Below, one piece after another: positions 11,395 to 25,068 of a stretch of DNA of 64,000 nucleotides. The DNA is from Tremella fuciformis. Taxonomy: Eukaryota; Basidiomycota; Tremellomycetes; Tremellales; Tremellaceae. The stretch covers positions 3,038,001-3,102,000 of the forward strand of contig CP136490.1 in the NCBI GenBank assembly GCA_032768795.1, in the 5' to 3' direction. The translations under genes and the position numbers were made by a program. Below the pieces are notes generated by a model. The model had not been told where the DNA came from. It made no database searches and was given only the letters and a program-made list of their open reading frames with translations. The first letter of the stretch is position 1, and each line of letters opens with the position of its first letter.

Positions 11395-14391
11395 ATGGTC
11401 GGCTCGCCAGGCGAGGTCAAGAAGGAGATCAAGAAGGAGGTCGAGAAGGAGGCCAAACCGGCCAAACCCAGCTTTAGCTGTGCCGAATGTCGTCGGTGCG
11501 TTCCTCCTCGCTTTCCTGCTTGCGGTTCGGCTCCCCGCTTGGGCGACGCTGATGAGCAGGCTCAAGCTGAAATGCTCCCGTGTCTGGCCGTGCACCTCGT
11601 GTGAGCGACTTACCGACCCAGAGGATCGGAAGCTTCGCGAGCAACCGGCTGATCGCTGATCCCAGGCGTCAAACGTGGTTGTCCGCAGATTTGCCCCAAA
11701 GGCGAACTGCGCACCGGCTCAGGCAGGCGGTGAGTCGTTCGAGCTTCTTTCACGAGGTATGATGCTCATTCCCAGGGTTATCCTCGCAGATACGGAAGAG
11801 GTGAGACCATTTCTGCGGGAGACGTATCAGCTCGTTCAGAGAACTGATGGATTAGTTGCATCAGCGGATACAGGCTCTCGAGGTCGCCCTCGCCGATACA
11901 CACGCGCAACTTAGCAACGCCCCACATCCGCTCCTGTCCAGCACCTACACCTATGCGCCGTCCCGCGGTCCAACCGTACCTCAACCCCGCTCCAAGCCGA
12001 TCGACGCTCTCGGCGCACCGGTCGGCGACGAGGTGGAAGGGGCGTTCGGAACCCTGACCATCACGCCCCAAGGCGAAGCCCGCTTTGTCGGCAGTTTTGC
12101 CGGTAGCGAATACCTTAGAGAAGAGGGTGAAGATGATCAGGAGACTGAGGCGCCCAACATGCCCTTGACTCCGCCGCAGAGCGCTATCGATGACGGCACT
12201 GTCTTTCCGCGTGGCCCAGCTGAGCAACCTTTTGGGTCGTATATCATCACCGGGCCGACTGCGGTCGATGTCGAGGCTTTGCGGGAAGAGCTGCCTGCCT
12301 GGGACACGGAAGGGCGGAGGTTGTGCGAGAGCTATTGGGACAACGTGAACTGGATGTGAGTCGTGTTGTGCTCTCATGAGCGTAGCTGAAGCGTCAAGGT
12401 ATCAAATCATTCCGCGGATCATGTTTGAAGGCGACCACCTGCTGAATGCGTACGATACCGAGTCGAAGCCCAATCCGCACAAGCTTGCCTGCGTGTTCTT
12501 GGTCATGGCGCTAGGGGCGATGTTTGACCTCAATCGTCAACCATGTGAGTCAATTCCTAGAGTCGGCTTGCATCCAATGACATCGTACAGACGATCCTCG
12601 AGGATACAAGCTGTTCAGCCTCGGTCGTTCTTGTTTGGGCATCATTGGTCTCGAGCACTCCAGTCCCGCTACAATACAGGCTCTTACGCTCTGCGGGACT
12701 TTCATCCTCAATGACAAGCAAGGCAACGGCACCGAAGTCTTCTGGCCCGTTCTGGGCTCCGCGGTCAAAATCGCTTTAGCCCTTGGGCTGCATCGTGATG
12801 GCACCCTCTTCCAAGGCCTGTCGGAATACGAGACGGAAGAACGGCGCCAAGTCTGGTGGGAGCTGGTCACCTACGATCGGCTACAAGCGATGTGCTTCGC
12901 TCGTCCGTACGCCACCAGTAATCGGGCCTCGGATACCAAATTCCCGCATTGCGATGATGAGAAACTGTCGAATTTTGACATTTTCCATACCGCCAAGTAT
13001 CGCCTCATTGCATTGTTTGAGAAGGTCATAGATGTGCAGACTCAAGTGGCGCCTGTTTCGCAGGCAGCAGTCACGGCTCTGGACAAGGAAGTGGAGGACT
13101 GTGAGTGAATCCGGTGACATGGGATTCTCAAGCTGAGTCGTAGTCAAAAAGTCGTTGCCTGAGACGCTGCTCCCCTCGGTCCCAATTGAAGAGCTGCCGC
13201 TCGATCGCATGATACATCCTCATCTTGTGCGTGAGAATGGACGCGCAACACCGGTCGTCTGACTTTCAGGTGATACACCGCCTCAACATACGTCTGTTGG
13301 TCGCGCAAACCCGGCTCCTCCTCAACCGACCATTCTTCCTTCGTGCCCTCAAGGACAAGCCGGAAGACCCGGCAGGGTCCAAATTCGGGGCGTCTTTCGT
13401 GGCTTTGTACGAATCGGCCCAAGAAATCGTCCAGCTAGTCAAGCAGCTCGTGATCTACCACCCATCACTCATAGCCCGTTGGTGGTTCTTCTGGTTCCAT
13501 GCCTTTTCATCAGCTGTATGCTTGTAGGTGCTCCTGAACGACTCAGACGCTAGCTGACGTCGCAGGGCGGCGATCGCCATTCGTGCACCAGGATGTGCCT
13601 TTGCCACACCTGCCCTGCACGGCATGATTATCGTGTGCGACATCTCCGCTGCCGCCCGAGACGGCTGCCGTGCCAAGCGCGGCCTGCCGGTTCTCCTTCG
13701 CTTGCGCAAGAGAGCATACGACGCTCTTCTCCTGGCCACCCAGTCAAATTCAGCCCACTCTCCGCCTGCAGATTCCCAGGACGGCGACGATGACCTTTCT
13801 CATCTCTCGTCTTCCGCCAGACTCCGCAGAGTGTCTTCGCCGCCAACTCAGAGGGCCTCAATGAGTCCCGGCCTGGCAGGGATGATCGATCTCAATACGC
13901 CTGTCGAGCAAGTCACACCGCCCACCGACCCGACAGCGAACCTGGTCGAACACGGCATGTATGACGGGATTGTGCAGAGCTTTCCGAGCGACCAAGGGTC
14001 TCATCCCAGTATGAGCCAACCCATGTCGAATATGGCCCCCCTTCAGACCCCTCAGACGCAGACAGCAGCGCACTTCCCGACTCCAGTGTCGATGGTGATG
14101 ACTCAAAACATGCCAAATCATTCCCAGTCACAGTCGCCCAACTGGCCTCTGTTCTCACCGAGCTCTGCTCTTCCCGGCTGGCCGATCGACACGCCCATGT
14201 CGGTCGTCGACGGGCACATGAATGGCTACGACTACAGTATCACATCATCCATGCAGATGAGCAGCGATAGTATGGACCTGGACATGTCCCGGGCTTTGGG
14301 CTTGGTGGGCGGTGGTGTACAAGGGGACGACATGGATCTTGGGTTCGATTTCGAGGCGTTTGTGAGAAATATGGGCGAAGGTCAGATGTAG
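11395..14391 (+). CDS. Zn2Cys6 fungal transcription factor with Fungal_trans domain
   Basis: Nuclear regulator. Ten exons: 11395-11495, 11560-11600, 11666-11729, 11776-11800, 11856-12355, 12399-12544, 12591-13100, 13144-13226, 13270-13523 and 13566-14391. A lysine/glutamate-rich N-terminus leads into the binuclear zinc cluster C-A-E-C ... K-C ... P-C-T-S-C ... C-P-Q-I-C, which is spread over three small exons. A short coiled-coil dimerisation segment follows (residues about 80-110). The middle carries the fungal-specific regulatory domain with the hallmark L-G-L-H-R-D-G and R-R-Q-V-W-W-E. The C-terminus is glutamine/methionine/serine-rich and probably activating. The target pathway is unknown. 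Confidence 0.9.
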
Positions 14392-15485
14392 CGAAGGGGG
14401 CGGTATGTATCATGTAGCTCCTATCACGTAGACACTTTTGTACGACTTTGGATTCTAGAAGCATGAATGATGATTGGGTTGGTTCCAGGTGACGTCAGGT
14501 GAGATGACCACAGGCACGGCAATGGCTGTACATGTATGTCGCGCGTCTTCTTCTGTTGATGGTGATGGTGTGTTGTGATGGTGTCCGGGGCGGATCAGCG
14601 ATCTGTTGTCACGTCGTGTGTGTCGGATCAGCGTCGTCGCTAGAGTGATAGTGTTGAGAACTGCGACTGAGTAGCTGATATGTCCATGTATGTGCGAGTG
14701 CTTGCATGATGGGAAGCCGGGAATCCCGGCTTGGCTACGAGGCGCGTGCCGGCGGCGTCGAGCCGGGTGGACGACCTCCACTTGGTAACGGGCGGGGTGG
14801 CAAAAGAGAAAAAACTCTGGTCGTGTCGGAGATATACCCCGTCTGGAAAAAAAAGAGACGAAGGCTTCCAATCTTCAGGGACCAGCTTAGTCTGCTCGCT
14901 CGGCTAATGGCCACCTGTCTGGCTGACATGGGTTGCTGATCAAAGGTATCAGACACTTTGGGCAGTGTAGTCATGGTCGGAGTGCAGCGAGTCGGGCATG
15001 CATACGATGGCTGCATGCACCGATCGGCCATCAACGGGCTTCATGCCTGGCTGCATGCATGCATGCATCGTGTCTGTGAGACACCGACCGACCGAGCCGC
15101 GAGCGAGACACCCAAACCAACTACCGATGTCCGTCTGTCTGTCTCTTTCTTTGCCCAATCGTCAGTGTTACTTTGTCTCACGCACCCTCGCACACCCACC
15201 ACCGCGCCCCCTCCTGCAAACCGCTCCCGCTGCTCGTCTGGAGTATCGCGCCGCTGGATTGGGTCGTCGTCGCGACGGACAACACCCCGAGAACACCGAC
15301 GCCGAGGAAGAAACTCGCCTGGCTGCGGAGGTGAGTGACTGGTGTTCCTACTGCATCCCTTCCACCCCTCGCATCTACGCCCTTCCTCTCGCGCGCCGTG
15401 CTGCATCGCGCCACCACCGGAGTGGCGGTGCTGCTCGCTGCATGCATAGTGTCGCCGCTGGCGTGTGAGCGATCACCATCACAAA

Positions 15486-15498
15486 CCCCCCCCCCCCC
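15486..15498. repeat. Poly-C homopolymer (13 C)
   Basis: Thirteen consecutive C residues in a pyrimidine-rich stretch. Prone to length error in sequencing and to slippage. Confidence 0.9.
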
Positions 15499-16684
15499 CT
15501 CCACCCTGCAGTTCTTCACCTGTCGGGCGACCCCTCTTGTGTTTACAACATCTACATCTCTCGTCGTACCCTTTTGCGCATAGCGATAGGCCACCGCTCA
15601 CTCGTCAGATACATCGCGCATCCCCTTCCTCTCTCCACGCTTTCTGATCACGACGCATACATCGACCACGACGACCACGAAGACGGTGAGCAATCCCTCC
15701 TTGTGTCTCATCTCTGTCCATCTCGCTCCCCCTCTCGGCCCATCTGCGATCGCTACGTCTCTCGTACCCTCTGCCTGCTGCATGCCCCTTCATATCACCA
15801 TCATCACCTATACTGCGCTCTCTTCCTCAACCCCCCTCCCCCCCAAGCAAACCCCTCGGAGTCCTAATCAACGTCCCGTCTTCCACGCCGTCGTCGTGCC
15901 CCGCATCTTCCCACCACACATCTGACCCTCCCTCTCGCCTCGCTTCGCCCGGCTGTCTCCCCTTTCTCCCGGATCACACCCATCTGTCCCTCTGCTTCTC
16001 CCGGTCGGTGTGGGTCGTGGTAGCGGTTGCGGTTGCGTCACGCATCCCAGCGACTATCACCCTCCCCTCCTTTGCGCACCATCTCCACCCCATCTCCATG
16101 CATCACCGACGCCCCCTGGCTACTGCTGCCGCCTCGCCGGTCGGCGGCACTGCCACTACCATCGCGTGTCACCTGTGCATGCCCTATCACCTATGCCTTT
16201 GCCTTACTCTCTTCGATCGCTGGCCCTCTCCCTCTTGGGTGCAGGCAGCTGCCTCTCTTGGCTTTGGGAGATGGATGGTTCGGCGGTGTGTGTGTCCCTG
16301 AACCTTCCGACCCGAGGCGCCATGCCCACGCCTACCCACCCAAGGGGTAAAAAGACGGCAGGGTCGAGGGATCTTCCCCCGTTCCTGGGGCTCCGGTGGT
16401 CCGAAACTGGACCGACCGCATCAGCCCTTTCCCATCTTTTTGTTTCCAACAGCCGCACAGTGTTACGTAACTATCTCCCCTTCTCCACCAGGCTACATCC
16501 ACTGTCCCCCTTGTCCCAGACAGTGTCTTTGCGTGTCTCGGCGAGGCGACTCGCGACCTGCCCTGCGCTGGCACTACCGGTGGCGAGGCAAGCACCCAGT
16601 TGCCTGCGCGGTACCAGGTGTCTACTGTCTACTGTCTACGGTGCTGTACGGGGGCGTTTGTGGTAGCCTTCCTTTGATCTTGGC

Positions 16685-16702
16685 TGTGTGTGTGTGTGTG
16701 TG
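16685..16702. repeat. (TG)9 microsatellite
   Basis: Nine TG units about 180 bp upstream of the ATG of the Sds3-like gene, inside its presumed leader or promoter. Confidence 0.9.
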
Positions 16703-16880
16703 TCAAAGGACGTGCACCGGCAGGTCGCGGAGGGCGCCGTCGACTCCCTCTCTCCCCCTCTCACTTGCATCCCCGACTCGATCCCAGATGGCCACCTACC
16801 TCCTCACATAGCTCTCTTATATCTGCTGTAACTCCCTCGATCACTTCGACATCCTCATCACCCGGACACCGACACCGACG

Positions 16881-19389
16881 ATGAACGGCACGCTGACCCT
16901 ACCAAGCATCCCACCACCCCTGCATTCTCCCATCGCATCGCTTGATCGACCAAGGCGCGCTGCCATGTCCGCCGCCATGCCATTGTACCAGGTCCCCGAA
17001 CCGTCGCGTCCCTCGCGCAGGCGAGCGACAAACGCTTCCAGACCACCCAACAATCTCACCCCTTCGCCTGTCCCTACCGTAGACTCTGCCCATAGCATCC
17101 CGGCCTCGGCCTCGACGTCGACCCGTTCCACCAGATCTTCTGCTCGACAACAGCGCAGCGGCTCCCGGCACGAGCCGTCGCCTGACAAGTTGCCGCCCGC
17201 TTCTTCCAACGCCAGCGACGCCCCTTCCACACGTCGCAACTCGCGCACCAGCACCAGTGACATTGGCTCAACATCGCCGATCAACACCGCCGGCAACCTC
17301 CCCAATGGGCATCACCCCGATGCGGTGGCGGTCGACAAGCAGAAGGACAAGGACGCGGTCGTGCCCGCTCGCACCACCCTCAAGCTCACATTCGGGGGCA
17401 ACAAGCGCAAAGCGCCAGCGGCAGAGGCGGTCCCCGAAATCAGCGATGCCCCCAAGATGAAACGGCAGAAGTCCAGTCAGTCATTGACCGGTGACATCAG
17501 ACCCAGTGACATCTCTCCATCCGGCAAATCGACATCCTCGCCGCCCGACCAGGTCTCCGACGCCGTGAAACCATCCACGACGTCCTCGCCCAAGACACCC
17601 AGTGCCGAGGTCGTTGACGTGTCCATCGACGAGCCCATGGCCGAGCCCGAAACCAGCGTGATCCAGGAGGCGGAAACCGTCAAAGCCGATGATCCCGAGA
17701 TCAAAGGAGGGGACGAAGTCGTCGGGGACAAGGGTGACGACAAGCTCGAAAATGGGAATCCTACCACCCTTGAGGCTGATGTCGTTCCCGGTGCTCCTCT
17801 GGCGCAGAGAAAGCAGCGCACAAGGAAGAAGTATTTCCGTAAGGGCGAGAGTGGGTTGTTCACCTGCTACATGCATGACGAGCTGACAGACAGTCGACCC
17901 TGAGGACACTGTAGCCCTTGCCGCGCGCGATGCGAAACATCATTTGATCGACGAGTGCGTGTTATTTTTAAGGACAGCGAAGTGTGAAGCTTACCAGATA
18001 GGGCCATTGTCTCCATCGACGAGCAGATTGCTGCCGTTCTAGCCGAGACCCACCCCCAACTCCTCGACTTTTACGCCTCGCAAGAGAAGAAGCGCGACAA
18101 GCTCTTGCGCCAAGTACACCTCCGTCACGCGTACGTCTGCTATGTCTGGCCTGTCCTGTGTGTCGTCAGCTGACCAAGACAGTGGGGATCTGCATGATCT
18201 TCAAGTCATGCGTGACGAGGAGAAGCGTCGTGTACGGTCCACTTTCTGGAACCGCACAGAGCAGCTTCGCGATCAGTTCAACGAGGATCATCGATTGAAA
18301 AAGCGCGTCTTGCAAAAGGAAAAAGACGAGCTCGACCCGTACAAGATCCAGGTCAACATTTCAGCCGAACGCAGGTGGCGCTCGGGACTCCTTTCCCACG
18401 ATTCTACCAGGTTTGTCCCGGTGCGAGTTGGCGATCGGCTCTTGCGGCGCCGAGATGTCGATCCATTGCCGCTCAGCCTGCGCTTCGAGGACATCAAGAG
18501 CGATCTGGTTGCTCTCGGTTTACAGTACGATGACCCGACTCACGAGGTCACCCATCCTCCCTATGAGCCTCGCGCGAAATCCAAGTCTCGCCGTCGGTCC
18601 CGTGTCGAAGCCTGGATTGCTACTTCGGCGAACAACAATTTCGAGAAAGCCCCAATACCATCGAACATCTACACCTCGTCGACGCCGCGTGCAAGAACCG
18701 CAAAATCCTCCGTGGCAACGCCTTCACTACCTTCCGTTGCGAAGCCGTCCTCCAAGCCGTCTACCACGTCGAACCGGAACAAGAGTCAGCCGGCTGCCAA
18801 AACCGGTCCCGAGGAAAAGCCCGCTTCCTTGAACGGGGACAAGTGGCCCACCTACAAACCCGAGTCGTACGAGTCGTGGAAGAAGCGGCATCCGGGGTAT
18901 TATCAGGATTCCACGAGCGTCAAAGACACCAAGCCGAATCTCGCATCATCCTCCACCTCCGTCGACAGCGAGAGGCGGCAGATGCTCCCTCCCCCTTTGC
19001 CTGCCTCGTCAAATGCGTCCGCCCAAAAGTCCACTACCGAGGCACAGGGGCGTCCCACTTCGTCCGCCTCATCCACCTCGGGCTTCCCTGACTATTCTCG
19101 GCCAGCATCATCATTGCTGTACTCGAGACCTGGAGACTCGGGCCGCAAACCGGGCGAATGGCAGAGTCCGTTGCTCAGACCTGCGTGGGAGAAGACTGAA
19201 TTGGACAAGGCAGCCAAATCGCGACCTGATGGCTCTGCCACCGCGTCCACTGCATCCGCTGCGTCTGCCACGGCACCGAAAACTTCAGATGCCTGGTCAG
19301 GATACTACCGGAAACCTGGAATGAATCTGAAGGGCTTTGACGCGGCTACTAGCCTCGCTCTGAGGTCACTCGATCCTTGGATAGGGTAG
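16881..19389 (+). CDS. Sds3-like protein, possible Sin3-HDAC complex subunit
   Basis: Exons 16881-17838, 17894-17954, 18002-18130 and 18183-19389. The first 300 residues are disordered (S/P/T-rich, with K-L-T-F-G-G-N-K-R-K and basic patches). The middle carries an Sds3-like helical stretch: T-H-P-Q-L-L-D-F-Y followed by E-K-K-R-D-K-L-L, H-D-L-Q-V-M-R-D-E-E-K-R-R-V, and a charged coiled coil to K-E-K-D-E-L. Sds3/Dep1 proteins scaffold the Rpd3-Sin3 histone deacetylase complex; assignment here rests on this pattern only. The C-terminal 350 residues are again low complexity, with W-P-T-Y-K-P-E-S-Y-E-S-W-K-K-R-H-P-G-Y-Y and P-G-Y/G-Y-Y-R-K motifs. All four exons join in frame. Confidence 0.5.
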
Positions 19390-20233
19390 ACTGAGGGGTG
19401 CTCCACCTTTCCCCGCTTTTCGTGCCGGCTGTCCCCTACCTATCGGCCTGTATGTACCACCAGTCGATGTCCGTCCTGTACTCTTTGCCACATCGCCACA
19501 TCGCCCATCAACCCACCGACCACTACATCATCCTCCACGCTCATCGCATATCACACATTCATGAGTCATCCGACTAGCACTGCACATTGCACGGCATTTG
19601 GCATACGCATCAAGGAGAGGTCATATTTTTATTCGCTTAGACCGTATTGTTTGTAAGCATCGACGAGACGAGATGAGATGAGATGAATCGCGTGTCAATC
19701 ATTTGCCACCGTCGGATAACGCCGAAAACGCCGTTGACCTCTTGCTCTTGGGCGTTGCAGTCTTGAGGTGTTGGATTGGTTTTACTGGATCTTCTCTGCT
19801 GAACTCGTTTGGCCACTCTGCTCGTTCTGTCTCAGTTGTCCGACTTGACCGGCCTCTCGACTAGAATTGCCGAGGGAATATTCTAATATCGACCAGAACC
19901 CGAGCCAGAGGGAGATAGAGTCTTGCCCATCATGGTGAGTGGTTGTGAATTGGCTGGATCATCTGGGCGACTCGAAACGAAGTGAAGGACGACAGCGAGC
20001 ATGAAAAGGGGAATCGGGGCACCTTTAAGATGTGGGAGTTCTGCGGAGAGGAACAGACGGGGTGCAGGAGGAAGAGCTGGCGAGGAGGGGAATCTTGAAA
20101 GGGCAAGAGCTGACGCGTGATCTTCCTTCGACCTGTTCCATGTTGTGTCATCTCCACAGCCTCGTGAGTGCAGTCGAGGTTGAATACACAAAGTGGAAGC
20201 TGATCGGTAGCTCCTAAAGCCAAGCACTCGAAG
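19390..20233. other. Spacer with a possible small minus-strand gene
   Basis: 844 bp upstream of SMB1. On the minus strand, 20040-19782 has splice-like signals. One reading gives a hydrophobic stretch G-A-P-I-P-L-F-M-L-A-V-V-L; another gives L-W-L-G-F-W-S-I-L-E-Y followed by a Q/S-rich tail ending at 19782. The readings are in different frames and I could not settle a model. A small membrane protein gene is possible, not shown. Confidence 0.25.
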
Positions 20234-21019
20234 ATGGTCACGCTCATCAACTACCGGCTCAAAGTCACACTGTGCGTGTGCTGCAACCGACGAGAAGCGA
20301 GAGAGGGCTGAGACGCAGGAACGACGGCCGGTCGCTGGTGGGCCAGATGCTGGCGTACGACAAGCACATGAACTTTGTATTGGCAGAGTGCGAGGAGTTC
20401 CGGACAGTCAAGGTGGGTCCCGACCCCGGGCGGGACTGGCCACAGCCCAGCCGGGGCAGAATGAAGGAGGGACGGCGGTGCTGACGGCCCAAAGGGGAAA
20501 AAGGCAAAAGACACACCCGCAGGCGAAGCAGCCCCGACGGTGCAGCAAAAGCGCACGCTCGGTCTCGTCATTCTGCGCGGGGAGACCATCGTCTCGGTGA
20601 CTGTCGAGGGGCCGCCCCCCGCGCCCGCAGAGGACAAGGGGATCGCGGCGGGGCCAGGGCGCGGCATGCCGGCCGGACGAGGGATGCCCCTCGGGGCTGG
20701 CGCAGCGATGGCCGCGCGGCCCATGGCGTATGCGAGGCCGCCGCCGGGCTTCCCGCCTGGCATGCCGGGCCTGCCGCCAGGTATGCCGCCTGGATTCCCG
20801 GCGGGCATGCCCCCAGGAATGCCACAGGGGTGAGCTCCTCACCTCTCCAGTCTGCAGCACGCTTGCTGATCCCAGTATGCCGCCTGGATTCAGACCGCCC
20901 GGGTTCCCCGCAGGCATGCCACCAGGATTCCCGCCACAAGGGCAGATGCCACCTGGGTCAGCTCGCCACCAGTCCTAAGAATTCACTAGCTGACGACCAG
21001 TTTCCGTCCTCCGCAATAG
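20234..21019 (+). CDS. SMB1: Small nuclear ribonucleoprotein SmB/B'
   Basis: Core Sm-ring subunit of U1, U2, U4 and U5 snRNPs in pre-mRNA splicing. Exons: 20234-20271, 20319-20412, 20495-20829, 20876-20956 and 21001-21019. The Sm1 motif begins [10 protein letters not shown] and continues [17 protein letters not shown], with D-C-E-E-like A-E-C-E-E-F. The Sm2 motif is L-G-L-V-I-L-R-G-E. The tail is a proline/glycine/methionine-rich region of repeated P-P-G-M-P units, as in SmB of other fungi and animals. The last exon is tiny (19 nt). Confidence 0.95.
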
Positions 21020-21283
21020 CACTAGCACCAGCAGCAGTCTCGGTTCTTTCGGTATGGCAGTGGGACGGGGCGGCGGGATCGCTCGATCGATCGTGTACGG
21101 CGCGGCGTGGACAGAGCAACCTCATGCATGTGCATTCAAACGCCTGAGTCTGGACGGGATGAAGACACGGAAGACTGGTGTATGCACAATGGCGCCTGCG
21201 CGCAGAAAATGGCAAGATGTAAAGTAATTTAGCGCGCCACTGTCCATGCTGTGCTTCTCACTCGTCCGCTCTCCCTTTGCATC

Positions 21284-24200
21284 TCACACAGACGGGTGGT
21301 TGCCCGTCGTGTCCTGTTGACCCATTCCAGGTCCACCTTGCGGCGCGCCATACGTATCCGTCGCGCTCCCCGGCAGACCCAAGTTCCCCACAATTCCTGG
21401 GGGAAGTCAGCCTCGTACACTCTAAGCAGGTTCGAGTGGGGAAACTCACCATCCACCAAGGTATTCCAGAACAGGCTGCTGTTGCCATCGCCAGACTGAA
21501 AGTCCATGCGCAGGCCGCCCGTCAGTGCTCCAGGTACGACGCCCGGGTCAGCCATGCCCATACCGAGCATGGGCCCGCCGCCTGCCAAGTTCGGATCGGC
21601 CCAGCCGCCTAAGCCGCCATTGTACGTGGCGCCGTTGAGAAGACCGGATCCTGGCCCGCCTAGGAAGTTCTGCTGGCCGAGACCCGTGTGGGTGAGATCG
21701 GCGGGGTCGACGGCGAATGGCAGACTGGGGTCGGTGAACGGGTCGAAGGTGATGGCTGGGTCTTGCGGCCCGAACTGCGTGTTGCTCATGAGCCAATGGT
21801 CCAGCCTAATTCGTCAACTACGACCATACTAGACGAAATAGTATGTAGCCGGACTCACAAGTTCTGCGGGTGATCCTCTTCGTGGCTGCTACCTTGTACA
21901 GAGTGGCCGGAAACGCTGCTGACCTCGCGATTGCGGAAAGACGTCAACGGACTGCGCATCGGCGTGGCGGCGCCGTACACAGTCGACCCGCTCTGAGGTG
22001 TCTGCTGCAGGGCCGCGCGAGAGAGCTGTTCTTGTGGTGCATTGGCCTGAGCAGGTGGGGCAGACCCCATGTTTGGCTTGTCCCGCTCGGACGAGACGGC
22101 CATACCGGGCTTGTCGGCGAGCAAGACGGAGCCCCTCCGAGCCCGTCGCCGAGACTCGATCTCCTTTGCGCGGCGGTGAAGGGTATAAATGATACCGACC
22201 TCTTTTTGCGAGAAGTCGTCAGCGTTCGGGTCCGTAGGATGCTGCTCCATGAAGCTCTTCATGAGGGCCCGCATGTCGTCTGCATGCGGTCCTGAGGGGT
22301 CGATGATGACGCTGATACCGGCAATCATGGCAGAATTAAACTCTCTGAACGACCCTCCAAGTAGGGTTTCGAAAAAGTCGGGACAGTCGACCTTGAAGGC
22401 ATTTCGGACTTTCCAATCGGTGACGGCCGCATCGAAGCAGGCTCGTCGGGACAGAGCATACCGCGTCGACCGGAGCTTGCGCAAGAGCCAAGGTCGATGA
22501 AGAATGATGATGAAGTGCAGTACCTCGGTCTGGATATAGTATCGATGTACGGGTAGGAACCACAGATCTGATCATCAGCAAGTGATGAATGGGAAATCTC
22601 GGGTACTCACCTTTGTCATACGAGCGATCTGGGTCGATCATTCGGAAAGTGGCAGGCAGCTCGCGCACAAATGTCTTGAAGTCGGCGTCAAGTTCTTCGA
22701 CATCACGATATGTCGTCACGCCCTGCAATCGTTGGAAGTGGGCGGTCATCTGAGCGTAAGCTGAGAAAAAGAGCTGAGCTTCGAGAAAGCTGACCTTGGC
22801 AACGACCAGTCCGAGCTTGTATCGCAGAATCAGATATGTTGCAAACGTAGGCTCTTCCAACGGTTTCGGTTTCGTGTCGTGATCAATCGACAAGTCGCGA
22901 AGATCGATGTTTGATGGGGGCCTACTGATCAGCTTAGGTGTCAGATTTTGTCACGCCAGCTGCGTACTTTGTGTCGACAGTGGAAGCGTCGATCGAGGTC
23001 GGTCGGCCGAGCAAGCACGAGTAGCTACGATGTCAGTCAGGATTGCCAAGCGATGGCAAGGCAACCCACGTAGCATCCGCATGGGCCAAATACGACCAGA
23101 GCCGCCGCCTGTACTCCGAGACATACGGATCGAGCCGCAATTTTGTGCCATCACGGTGCAAGCCGATAGCTTGACCCATGGTGAGCGCCGAGCGGAACTC
23201 ACACCATCCTTCGGCCAGACGTCTTTCGTGCATCAACACGAGGTACAGTCCTGTCTGTCGTGTGAGCTTTGAGCAGGTCAAATGCCTAAGAACCCACCAA
23301 GATTTTGGTCTCAACGAGCTGGAGGCTCTCAGCCTTGACCGCCGAAGACAGCATAGTGGCTGTACGCGCTTACTGTCAGCTTGGTTGAGTAATGAAGCTG
23401 ATACTCACAATTCCAGTACATTTTGAGACTATAGGTACGGCGTCGCTCTTCCGGCCCGACCCACTCGGTAGGAGCGACACGGATAGCCATTGCGAAGACG
23501 ATGAATGCCAGGGGAAGCGAGATGACTGACACTGCTTCAAGATTACGGGACTCGTAAAGCACGCCAAGGGCTGATGATGAGCGCGAAAAGTCTGATGACC
23601 AAGATTCTCACAGCGACGGAAGAGGTCCTCCGCGATTGGATACCGAACAAAGTTGATCTTGTTGAAGAACCAGTCGACCAAGTCGGTTGCAAGAGGCTGT
23701 GGTGGCAATTCGGACATGAGGGACTGCACCTGGATAGGGTCGACGCCGCAATCTTGGAAGAGGCGCTGTAGTCGCTCTGTTGGAGTGCCATGATAGTCGA
23801 TACCGAGCGGGATCTCGGACCGAATAAGCTGGGAGGTCAGCTGTCATGCGGGTCATCGCAATAAGATAGCTGACTGATTGAGGGAGAGGGTTTCTAGTCA
23901 AGCTATCCCTATCAAGTGTGCTCGCCACTGCCCCCTCCTCTCCCTCGGTACTGTCGCCGCGGTCCATGGGTCCGTCATCCGGTCGCATGCGGCGCTCCGC
24001 GCTGGCTTCTTCAGGCGACTGCTCCCTGTCATACGTGGGTGAGGCCAGGTCGATGCCTCTGTCGGCACCATACAGCAAGGCGCGGTAGCTCAAGGGCGGG
24101 GGAGAAGCGACGGGAGGATGATCTGCAGTCAGTGGGGAACAAGAGTCGAAGCGAGGAGGTGACACTCACTGATACGGAACTCTCTCAGCGCCGAAGATCC

Positions 24201-25033
24201 ATCTATGCCTTCCACACGGTTGACCATGGCGTTGACGAGACCCTCCAGTCTCGAGACGCGCACGGTCAACGTCGGCAGCTGGCCGTTCGTTCTCGGTGGC
24301 GGAGGCATCATGCCGAATCTGGCCCCGTTGCCAGCTTCGCTCGACCACTGGGCCATGATACCGTTGGCTGCCTGGGCCTGAGGGGAGACGCGTTCGAGCT
24401 GAGCACTGGTGCGGGAGGGTGAGTCGTCGCTGTGCACGGGGACGCAGAGCTCGGGTACGCGACGGGCGGTACAATGGTTGCAGGGAAACTTGCGATCGCA
24501 GCGTTGCTTCCTTTTGGAGCACTCCTTGCAGGCTAGCGCGACGCGGCGTTTCTTGGCTTTCGGCTTGTCTTCGTCTGCACCTACGCCTGTGGCGCCATTG
24601 CCGCTGCCTTCGGTGCCGTAAGAAGGCGATGGTGCGCGGTCATTGCGAGAGAAAGCAAGGCCGAGGCTTGAGCGGTCGCGGTCGCGGTCGAGAGCTTGGA
24701 CGTGCGCAAGAGCCGTCGGGTTGGTGCTGGGGTTCGAAGCGGTGTTGCGGTCGTAGTCGTCTCGGTTGGATGATGAGTGATTCCAGTACTCGCGTGGGAC
24801 CGGGAGCATAGACGAAGAAGGAGAGGAAGAAGTGGGCTTAGTCGGGGAGAACCTCTGTCCGATGGTGCCGGGAAGATGATTCGGTGGCGGGGGCAGAGCT
24901 AGTGACGGCGAGTCGGATGACGTTTGGGTCGAGGACGGGTGTGGGCGGGGGAAGGGAGGATACGGGTTGGACGGTGGCGATTCCCATTTGATCGATGACG
25001 ACGAAGGCCGTGGCTGCGACTGTGACTGGGAAG

Positions 25034-25068
<35 letters not shown>

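Larger units (their letters stand above)
14392..16880. other. Long gene-free interval
   Basis: 2.49 kb with no frame I can support. It holds a 19-nt near-perfect palindrome (14714-14732), clustered TGCATGCA words (about 14997-15068), a 13-C homopolymer (15486-15498), many C/T-rich tracts (15340-16230), and a (TG)9 run (16685-16702). Part of it is likely a long, possibly intron-containing 5' UTR of the downstream Sds3-like gene. Confidence 0.45.

Noticed and set aside
16010..16666. 218-residue frame in the gene-free interval
   Set aside because: C/T-rich low complexity with cysteine, proline and arginine from repetitive codons; overlaps other frames equally long and lacks domain features.
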